A DNA stretch of 10,767 nucleotides from Desulfobacteraceae bacterium (GTDB taxonomy: Bacteria; Desulfobacterota; Desulfobacteria; Desulfobacterales; SURF-15): assembly GCA_003599475.1 (NCBI GenBank), contig QZKK01000154.1, forward strand, positions 1 through 10,767, given 5' to 3'. Position numbers and translations under genes: made by a program. Of the stretch, positions 1 to 4,917 are shown one piece after another. A model generated the notes under the pieces. It saw nothing but the letters and a program-made list of their open reading frames with translations. It was not told where the DNA came from and did not search any database. How positions within the stretch are numbered: position 1 is the first letter of the stretch; every line of letters begins with the position of its first letter.

Positions 1-2
1 CG

Positions 3-167
3 GGCGGCGGAGCAGGCTCGGGTTCCGACAGCGGCGGAGGCTCCGGTTCGGGCGGACAAGGCTCGGGATCGGGCAGCGGCGGACAATCCGATTCCGGTGG
101 AGGTCAGGGTGGGTCGGGATCCGGCAGCGGCGGAGGCTCCGGTTCTGGCGGCGGAGCAGGGAGATAG
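3..167 (+). CDS. C-terminal end of a Gly/Ser-rich protein (partial)
   Basis: The reading frame is open from the window edge to a TAG at 165-167. It encodes 54 residues, of which 31 are Gly and 15 Ser, with a few Asp, Gln, Ala and one final Arg. The frame choice rests on composition: the other two plus-strand frames give Arg/Ala-rich strings, whereas this one gives a coherent low-complexity Gly-Ser tail, a common type of flexible linker or C-terminal extension. The DNA is internally repetitive (see the repeat entry), so the tail has probably grown by repeat expansion. The folded part of the protein lies outside the window and its function cannot be told. The gene converges on the FAD oxidoreductase, with only 13 nt between the two stop codons. 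A non-coding Gly-Ser-like repeat is the alternative reading. Confidence 0.6.
   Translation, partial: GGGAGSGSDSGGGSGSGGQGSGSGSGGQSDSGGGQGGSGSGSGGGSGSGGGAGR
29..145 (+). repeat. Direct repeat inside the Gly/Ser-rich tail
   Basis: A 21-bp string beginning CAGCGGCGGAGGCTCC occurs exactly at 29-49 and again at 125-145, 96 bp (32 codons) apart and therefore in frame. A related pair (TCGGGATC followed by GGCAGCGGCGGA) begins near 63 and 114. The segment is a degenerate minisatellite coding for Gly-Ser units and is prone to length change by slippage. Confidence 0.7.
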
Positions 168-180
168 TTGTGCCGCATGT

Positions 181-1365
181 TCAGACGATTCCGGCTTCCC
201 CCACCGGCCTGTTTTCAAGGACCCGCTCCGGGCGAAAAATCGAAAGATCGAGCACCGGAGGGCTTTCCGTGACCAGCTCCGAGATGTAGCGGCCCACTGC
301 CGGGGCCTGCTGGAGGCCGTGGCCGGAGAAGCCGTTGGCTAAAAAAAAGCCTCGAAGCTCCGGCCATTCGCCCAGAATGGCGTTTGAATCCAGGCGGTTT
401 ACGGCGTAAAGCCCGGCCCAGCCTCTGATGAGTTTCAATCTTTCAAAGGATGGAACGGCTTCCGCAAGCTCCGGCCAGATGACCTCCTGAAACCGCTTTT
501 CGCTCCAGGTGAAATCGAAACCGACCGGATCTTCGTTCAACGACTTTCCGATCACGATCCACCCCCCGGTTTCCGATCGGAAGTAGAGGCCTGACGGCAG
601 AAAGATCAGGGGCAGAGGACGGCCGGGTTTATCCGCCGGATCGAAAACGAAAACCTGCCGCTTTACCGGCTCGATGGGCAGTCGGATCCCCGCGGTCAAG
701 GCCACCTTCGAAGCCCATGCCCCGGCGCAGTTGACAACCCGCGGAGAAAAGAGCACCGAACCCGAAGCAAGCCGGACCCCCTTGACCCGTTTCGATTCGG
801 TCAGGATCTCGACAACCTCGTCCTTGATAAGGCGGGCGCCCAGGGCGGCTGCCTTGCTGCGGAGCCCGTTTAGAAAAGCCTGCGCATCCAGATGCCCGTC
901 CTCGGATCCGAATGTAGCCCCCGACCAATCGCCGCATATCTGCATGGGAAACCGGGTCTGAATCTCTGCCGGCGTCCACCATTCGACCGGGCAACCGAGC
1001 TGCTTCTGCAGCTCGAAGGATCTCCGGGCGGCAAGCTCCGAAGCCGGATCGACAAGAAACAGGTTTCCCTCGGGTTTGAAGGATACATCGAAGGTCCGGT
1101 CTTCGACGGCCGTATCCTGATTGAACGTTTTGAGCACCCTCAGTGTGTACTGGGAAATCTGAATGTTTTCCTTCAGGCTGAATTGAACCCGGACATTGGC
1201 CAGAGAAAGCGTGGTGGATGCACGGGAAAAGGTCGGGTCCGGTTCGATCACGGCGACCTTCAGGGCCGGTTCTCTTTGCATCAGGCAATAGGCGGTTGCG
1301 CTGCCGATGATTCCGCCCCCGACGATGAGGACGTCCCAATGAGCCGGATTTTCGATTTTTTGCAT
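181..1365 (-). CDS. FAD-dependent oxidoreductase, DAO / FOXRED1-like family
   Basis: The 394-residue product is a flavoprotein of the D-amino-acid oxidase/sarcosine-glycine oxidase superfamily. These enzymes usually oxidise the C-N bond of an amino acid or N-methyl amine. The N terminus carries the Rossmann dinucleotide fold: DVLIVGGGIIGSATAYCL (about residues 11-28) is the GxGxxG motif, and an acidic residue ends strand 2 (VIEPD, Glu41). The block FSRASTTLSLANVRVQFS (46-63) resembles FOXRED1-type proteins more than typical sarcosine oxidases. The C-terminal GFSGHGLQQAPAVGRYISE is the usual FAD-closing segment of the family, so the gene looks intact. The ATG at 1365 follows AGGAA at a suitable distance. 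It lies downstream of the ornithine-cyclodeaminase-like gene on the same strand, so a shared role in amino-acid oxidation is possible, but a repeat element separates them. The substrate cannot be deduced. Confidence 0.88.
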   Translation of the reverse strand: MQKIENPAHWDVLIVGGGIIGSATAYCLMQREPALKVAVIEPDPTFSRASTTLSLANVRVQFSLKENIQISQYTLRVLKTFNQDTAVEDRTFDVSFKPEGNLFLVDPASELAARRSFELQKQLGCPVEWWTPAEIQTRFPMQICGDWSGATFGSEDGHLDAQAFLNGLRSKAAALGARLIKDEVVEILTESKRVKGVRLASGSVLFSPRVVNCAGAWASKVALTAGIRLPIEPVKRQVFVFDPADKPGRPLPLIFLPSGLYFRSETGGWIVIGKSLNEDPVGFDFTWSEKRFQEVIWPELAEAVPSFERLKLIRGWAGLYAVNRLDSNAILGEWPELRGFFLANGFSGHGLQQAPAVGRYISELVTESPPVLDLSIFRPERVLENRPVGEAGIV

Positions 1366-1384
1366 GTTTTTTCCTGTTCAGATT

Positions 1385-1518
1385 TGATGTTCTTGTAAAA
1401 AGTCCTAAAACCCGTCACTCCGGCGAAAGCCGGAGTCCAGAAGCTATTGAAACACTGGATTCCGGCTTTCGCCGGAATGACGATAAAAGCGGATTCTCGA
1501 CTTTTTACGAGAACATCA
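1385..1518. repeat. MITE-like 134-bp element with terminal and internal inverted repeats
   Basis: The ends are 20-bp inverted repeats matching at 19 of 20 positions: TGATGTTCTTGTAAAAAGTC at 1385-1404 and, on the other strand, TGATGTTCTCGTAAAAAGTC at 1518-1499. Inside are two 28-bp arms (1413-1440 and 1455-1482) that are near-perfect inverted copies of each other. Each arm is itself a hairpin, CTCCGGC-GAAA-GCCGGAG in the left arm. The element has no coding capacity and no clear target-site duplication. The inner GCCGGAATCC hairpin is of a kind frequent in deltaproteobacterial genomes. The nearer end is only 19 bp from the start codon of the oxidoreductase, so the element lies in that gene's leader. 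Confidence 0.8.
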
Positions 1519-1686
1519 TTAATTGATTTTATTCCGCAATTCGATGTTGGACGTTCGATGTTCGACGTTCATGTAGTTTCACACGAACTCGGCCATACCA
1601 CTTTCGGCATCTGATCGAATCAGAAACTTCATAAGGGTTTCTTCCTGAATCCCGCTACGGCGGGAAACCCCTGAACCCTGAACGCT
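1519..1686. other. Rest of the intergenic gap: 14-bp tandem repeat and small hairpin
   Basis: Two tandem 14-bp units, TTCGATGTTGGACG (1540-1553) and TTCGATGTTCGACG (1554-1567), differ at one base and are followed by a partial third unit. Further right, CCCGC-TACG-GCGGG (1651-1664) can form a 5-bp hairpin just downstream of the stop of the cyclodeaminase-like gene. It has no T-run on that strand, so a rho-independent terminator is not supported. No reading frame here looks like a gene. Confidence 0.55.
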
Positions 1687-2661
1687 CTATAATTCCAGCC
1701 ACTTCCCGATCCCCTCTGCCTTCGCCCGCGCGTAGACCAGGGGGGCGACCGCGATGTCATCCAGCGCGAGGCCGAGATTGGCGGTGATGGTCCGCTCGGA
1801 TGGGGTTTCCCGGCCTGGCTTTTTTCCGGTAGCCAGTTCCCCCAGATCGGCGTGGATGTCCGGGATGTCCCGGAAATAGCCGACCTGCCGGTAATGATGG
1901 AGCTGGGCGGTATCGTCCGTGCAGAACTTGTCGGCTTCCCTCATGGCTTGCGGATGCCAGTAGGAGTCGAAGTCGACCAGCGAGGCAAACCCCCCCTCCC
2001 CGAGCCATCCGGCCTGAATCGTGGCGTGCGGTTTTTTTTGGATGGGGCCTGCGGTCACGACGATGTCACATCCGGCGACCGCCTCCCTGGGAGTCTTTGC
2101 CGGAACCACTTCCAGGTCGAACCGGCGGCTCATCTCCCCTGCGTATCGGGAAAGCGCCTGGGGGTCGGAATCGTAAGCCATCACCCGGTTGATCGGAAAG
2201 AGCGTATGGAGCGCCTCCAGGTTCGTTCTCCCCTGAACCCCGCAGCCCAGTATCCCCAAAACGGACGATTCCGGACGGGCCAGATATTTTGCCGAAACCG
2301 CCGTCGCTGCACCGGTGCGCATTCCGGTAATCCAGACGCAGTCCATGACGGAGAGCGGGAGACCGGTTTCCGTATCGTTTAAGATCAGAAGACCGTTGAT
2401 ATAGGGGAGTCGCTGCTTGTAATTGTCTGGAAACCCGCTCACCCATTTGACGCCGGCCGAAGACATCCCCTGAATGTAGGCGGGCATGGCATGAATGAAG
2501 TTGTCTCCTCCGCCCGGATGGATCGCCGGTTTGGGCGGCATCTCCACCCGGCCTTCGCCTTTTTCACGGAAGGCACGCTCGAGGGTAGCGATGATTTCTT
2601 TCATCGAAAGGCCGACTGAGGATACATCTTCCTTCGACAGATAGAGCAGTGAATTTTTCAT
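1687..2661 (-). CDS. Ornithine cyclodeaminase / mu-crystallin family protein
   Basis: The 324-residue product belongs to the NAD(P)-dependent family that includes ornithine cyclodeaminase, archaeal alanine dehydrogenase, ketimine reductase and SbnB-like enzymes. Visible family features are a Lys in GVKWVSG (Lys72) and an Arg in TGMRTGAATAVSAKYLA (Arg115), at the positions of the substrate-carboxylate-binding residues. GILGCGVQGRTNLEAL (about 136-151) is the nucleotide-binding loop, an Asp-rich FASLVDFD (225-232) covers the catalytic Asp region, and NLGLALDDIAVA lies near the C terminus. Length is normal for the family. The ATG at 2661 is chosen over an ATG 13 codons upstream because AAGGAGGG lies just before it. 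A strong promoter-like sequence lies about 80 nt upstream. The coding strand has an 8-A run (2032-2039) in a Gln-Lys-Lys stretch. The exact substrate cannot be told from sequence. Confidence 0.88.
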   Translation of the reverse strand: MKNSLLYLSKEDVSSVGLSMKEIIATLERAFREKGEGRVEMPPKPAIHPGGGDNFIHAMPAYIQGMSSAGVKWVSGFPDNYKQRLPYINGLLILNDTETGLPLSVMDCVWITGMRTGAATAVSAKYLARPESSVLGILGCGVQGRTNLEALHTLFPINRVMAYDSDPQALSRYAGEMSRRFDLEVVPAKTPREAVAGCDIVVTAGPIQKKPHATIQAGWLGEGGFASLVDFDSYWHPQAMREADKFCTDDTAQLHHYRQVGYFRDIPDIHADLGELATGKKPGRETPSERTITANLGLALDDIAVAPLVYARAKAEGIGKWLEL

Positions 2662-2737
2662 AGTCCCTCCTTCGCAGAGTCGAATCCGGCATCTTCCCAC
2701 CGCAGCAACGATCTCTGAAATCCTGTAATGTGTCTCG

Positions 2738-2767
2738 TATATAGAAAGAGTGAAGAGATCCTGTCAA
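2738..2767 (-). promoter_or_regulatory. Sigma70-type promoter of the cyclodeaminase-like gene
   Basis: Read on the minus strand, a perfect TTGACA (2767-2762) is followed after 18 bp by TATATA (2743-2738). Transcription would begin near 2731, giving a leader of about 70 nt before the ATG at 2661. The match to consensus and the correct orientation make this the best promoter in the window. Confidence 0.65.
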
Positions 2768-2792
2768 GAACTCGTTTTTGAAAAAGGACCGG

Positions 2793-2819
2793 TTGACCAT
2801 CGTTATTGACTATAGTAAT
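2793..2819 (+). promoter_or_regulatory. Possible promoter/operator of the toxin-antitoxin pair
   Basis: The 8-bp palindrome ACTATAGT (2809-2816) is flanked by ATT(G) and AAT, extending the dyad. A TTGACC lies at 2793-2798. TATAGT is a good -10 on its own, but its distance from TTGACC (12 bp) is too short; a 17-bp spacing would use the poorer TAATCT at 2816-2821. Phd/YefM antitoxins usually repress their own operon by binding such a dyad, so the palindrome is a reasonable operator candidate. The assignment is tentative. Confidence 0.35.
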
Positions 2820-2877
2820 CTGATTCAAACCGCGGGACGCAGAAGCCTGCGGTTGAGGAGAGAAGGAGTTGAAGAAC

Positions 2878-3123
2878 ATGGAAGAGAGCATTCCGATTTC
2901 GAAATTCAAAGCGACCTGCCTGCGGTTACTGGATGAAGTGAATAAAACCGGAAAGAAGATCATCGTCACCCGGAAGGGGGAACCCATCGCTCTGGTAATC
3001 CCTGCACCTCCTCCGCCCAAACCGAAGCGATGGGTTGGTTCGATGAAGGGGACCATCAAAATCACCGGTGATATCGTATCCCCTGTTCTGGATGAGAATG
3101 AATGGGAGGTTCTCAGGGGTTGA
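2878..3123 (+). CDS. Type II antitoxin, Phd/YefM family
   Basis: The 81-residue protein is the antitoxin partner of the PIN toxin that follows. The N-terminal part (about residues 1-42, ESIPISKFKATCLRLLDEV then KKIIVTRKGEPIALVIP) matches the Phd/YefM DNA-binding and dimerisation domain. A proline-rich hinge (APPPPKPKR, about 43-51) leads to a C-terminal tail expected to wrap the toxin and block its active site. The ATG at 2878 is preferred over an in-frame TTG at 2869 because AAGGAG (2863-2868) stands 9 nt before the ATG and directly against the TTG. Its stop codon overlaps the toxin start by 4 nt, indicating translational coupling. Family antitoxins normally repress their own promoter, and a dyad lies upstream. 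Confidence 0.88.
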   Translation: MEESIPISKFKATCLRLLDEVNKTGKKIIVTRKGEPIALVIPAPPPPKPKRWVGSMKGTIKITGDIVSPVLDENEWEVLRG

Positions 3124-3518
3124 ATATCCTCCTGGATACACACATCATCCTCTGGAGTGCGGCTGAAGAGGAACGCATTTCCAAACGAGCGATCATCGAA
3201 ATTGAAAGCCCGGCCAATACTCTCTGGTATTCCCCTGTAAGCGTTTGGGAGATTCTTGTGCTGGCCGAAAAGGGTCGGATCCAAATCGGTCCTCTCCATG
3301 AGAAAGCTGTGCGGGAAATGTTTAAAAAACTTCCATTGAAGGAAGCCGCACTAAACACGGAAGTTGCAGTTCAAAGCCGTCTGATCGATCTTCCGCACCA
3401 GGACCCTGCAGATCGATTTCTTGCGGCCACAGCCGTTGTTTACGGTTTCACGATGTTGACCGCAGATAAACGAATTCTGGAAGCTCGGAGCTTTTCGACG
3501 ATGCCGGCTGTCGATTAA
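3120..3518 (+). CDS. vapC: VapC-type PIN-domain ribonuclease toxin
   Basis: The 132-residue product is a PIN-domain endoribonuclease of the kind paired with Phd/YefM antitoxins; characterised VapC toxins cut tRNA or rRNA. The expected acidic metal-binding residues are present: Asp6 in NILLDTHIILW, Glu44 in VSVWEILVL, Asp95/Asp98 in HQDPADRFLAATA, and Asp116 in LTADKRI. The toxin therefore appears catalytically intact. The TTG at 3120 overlaps the antitoxin stop (TTGA) and has GGGAGG (3104-3109) at a good distance. It also places the conserved LLDTH at the N terminus as in the family. An ATG at 3102 would add six residues and is the alternative. The deacylase gene follows after 30 nt in the same frame, with no obvious promoter between. 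Confidence 0.9.
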   Translation: MNILLDTHIILWSAAEEERISKRAIIEIESPANTLWYSPVSVWEILVLAEKGRIQIGPLHEKAVREMFKKLPLKEAALNTEVAVQSRLIDLPHQDPADRFLAATAVVYGFTMLTADKRILEARSFSTMPAVD

Positions 3519-3548
3519 GCGAGAGCCTTTGATGAATTTGACGAACGC

Positions 3549-4058
3549 ATGCGCGATTTTTATCAATTCCTGGAGGAGCATCGGATCGAATGCGAGCGGT
3601 ATGATCACCCTGCGGTATTCACCGTCGAGGAAGCCCGGCGGCTGGTGCCGCCGCTTCCGGCCGCAAAGACCAAGAATCTCTTTCTGCGGGATAAAAAGGG
3701 GACCCGTCATTTCCTGGTGGTCGTCGGGGCCGAGAAACAGGTGGACCTCACGGCTCTGCAATCGATTCTCGGTGCGGGGCGTCTGAGTTTCGGCTCACCG
3801 GACCGCTTGAAACGATACCTGGGGATCACTCCGGGGGCCGTATCGCTCTTTGCCGTTTTCAACGATTCCGACCATGCCGTCGAGCTTGTCCTGGATCGGT
3901 CGTTGTGGGCCGCTTCCGCCTTTCAGTTCCATCCGCTGGTAAATACCAGCACGCTGGTCATCTCCAAAGGGCAGGTCGAAAGATTTCTGAAATTGACCGG
4001 GCATGCGCCCAGATTGGTGGATGTTCCCGGAAGATCGGTTGAGTCGTCAAATGGTTGA
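3549..4058 (+). CDS. YbaK/ProXp-type aminoacyl-tRNA deacylase
   Basis: The 169-residue protein is a single YbaK/INS-like editing domain, closest by eye to the PrdX/ProXp-ala branch, which hydrolyses Ala mischarged onto tRNA-Pro in trans. Supporting blocks are YDHPAVFTVEEARRLVP (18-34), AKTKNLFLRDKKGTRHFLVVV (about 39-59, with the Lys-Asn pair at 42-43), a GITPGAVSLFAVFND segment (92-106), and FHPLVNTSTLVIS (127-139, with its conserved His). The ATG at 3549 gives the expected N terminus (FYQFLEEHRIECERYDHP), but no clear Shine-Dalgarno precedes it. It could be translated by coupling to vapC, 30 nt upstream. The last few codons (GRSVESSNG) are encoded by repeat-like DNA that continues past the stop, so the C terminus may be a recent extension. 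Exact tRNA specificity is inferred. Confidence 0.85.
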   Translation: MRDFYQFLEEHRIECERYDHPAVFTVEEARRLVPPLPAAKTKNLFLRDKKGTRHFLVVVGAEKQVDLTALQSILGAGRLSFGSPDRLKRYLGITPGAVSLFAVFNDSDHAVELVLDRSLWAASAFQFHPLVNTSTLVISKGQVERFLKLTGHAPRLVDVPGRSVESSNG

Positions 4059-4117
4059 TCGGTTCAATCGTCTGCTCTCTAACCGACTCAACCAATCGAC
4101 TTCTCAACCACTCAACC
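4037..4117. repeat. TTGA-rich inverted repeat at the convergent gene junction
   Basis: GGTTGAGTCG (4037-4046) and its exact complement CGACTCAACC (4084-4093) are separated by 37 nt. Related GGTTGA/TCAACC words fill the rest: two more on the left in plus orientation, and CTCAACC twice on the right. The repeat begins inside the deacylase coding region and ends just before the stop of the crotonase. It could act as a bidirectional terminator between convergent genes, but no T-run is present. Confidence 0.55.
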
Positions 4118-4121
4118 GTCC

Positions 4122-4898
4122 TTACCGGTTCCTCCACTCCGGTTTACTCTTTTCCAGGAAGGACTTGATCCCGATCTTTGCATCCTCTGCGGTCATATTC
4201 AGAGTGATGGCTGCGGTCGCGTAATCGAAGGCTTTTTCATCGGTCTGATCGATCTGGGTATAGAAGGCCTTTTTCCCGATCGCAAGGACGAAGGGACTGG
4301 CCTCCGCAATCTGCTTTGCCATTTCCATCGTCTCGGATGCAAGCGCTTCGGGGGAGACCACCCGGTTGATCAGGCCGAGCTCCTTTGCCTCTTGAGCGGA
4401 GAAAAAACGACCCGTCATGAGCATCTCCATGGCGGCTTTTCTCCCGATGGCCCGGGTCACCGCCACCATCGGCGTGATGCAGAAAAGGCCGATTTTAACA
4501 CCCGGGGTCGCGAACCGGGCGCCGGTTTCCGCAACCGCCAGATCGCACCAGGCGACCAACTGGCATCCGGCTGCGGTCGCCACTCCATGGACCTGGGCGA
4601 TGACGGGCTGGGGAAGTTCATGGATCATCTTCATCATCTCGGTGCATCGCTCGAATATGTACTTGTACTCCCGGGTACCGCCTTCCGCCATTTCCGCGAG
4701 GTAGTGGCCGGCGCAAAAATGCTTCCCCTCTGCGTTGATGATCATCACCCGGATGCGCTCATCCGTTTTCACCTGCTCGAGGACCTCGATGATCTCACCG
4801 ATCATCCGCTTCGACAACGCATTGACTTTCTGCGGATTGTTCAGCGTCAGGATACCGATCGGCCCCTCGGTAGAGAATTTGATTTCCGCGTAATTCAT
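4122..4898 (-). CDS. Crotonase (enoyl-CoA hydratase/isomerase family), ECHDC3-like
   Basis: The 258-residue protein has the crotonase fold. Oxyanion-hole segments are [12 protein letters not shown] (59-70) and [20 protein letters not shown] (104-123). By eye it is nearest to ECHDC3-type proteins ([27 protein letters not shown], and KAFYTQ near residue 210). The two glutamates that perform hydration in classical enoyl-CoA hydratase are not there: the GCE position is Gln113 and the PE position is Gly133. A standard hydratase activity is therefore unlikely; another acyl-CoA or thioester reaction, or a non-catalytic role, is possible. The ATG at 4898 is preferred to the GTG just before it because AAGGAG stands 6 nt from the ATG. 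Only 19 nt separate it from the stop of the large receiver/ATP-grasp gene, so the two are almost certainly cotranscribed. Confidence 0.88.
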   Translation of the reverse strand: MNYAEIKFSTEGPIGILTLNNPQKVNALSKRMIGEIIEVLEQVKTDERIRVMIINAEGKHFCAGHYLAEMAEGGTREYKYIFERCTEMMKMIHELPQPVIAQVHGVATAAGCQLVAWCDLAVAETGARFATPGVKIGLFCITPMVAVTRAIGRKAAMEMLMTGRFFSAQEAKELGLINRVVSPEALASETMEMAKQIAEASPFVLAIGKKAFYTQIDQTDEKAFDYATAAITLNMTAEDAKIGIKSFLEKSKPEWRNR

Positions 4899-4917
4899 CA
4901 CGATCTCCTTTCTTCCA

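Noticed and set aside
1413..1482. A CRISPR array or terminator from the repeated GCCGGA hairpins
   Set aside because: There are only two inverted arms with no regular spacers, and neither hairpin is followed by a T-run in the direction of a gene end.
2032..2039. An 8-A run on the coding strand of the cyclodeaminase-like gene (with a similar run at 7639-7646 in the receiver gene), fitting an A_AAA_AAA slippery heptamer
   Set aside because: Both encode ordinary Gln-Lys-Lys, the zero-frame proteins are full length, and no useful frame or stimulating structure is evident after the slip.
2658..3299. A 213-codon minus-strand frame opposite the toxin-antitoxin genes
   Set aside because: It is antisense to two well-supported genes with intact motifs and crosses the promoter region; it has no recognisable domain.
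3516..3548. A read-through fusion of VapC and the deacylase, which share a frame across one TAA
   Set aside because: Both proteins have normal family ends and starts; a shared frame has a one-in-three chance and there is no read-through context that I can identify.
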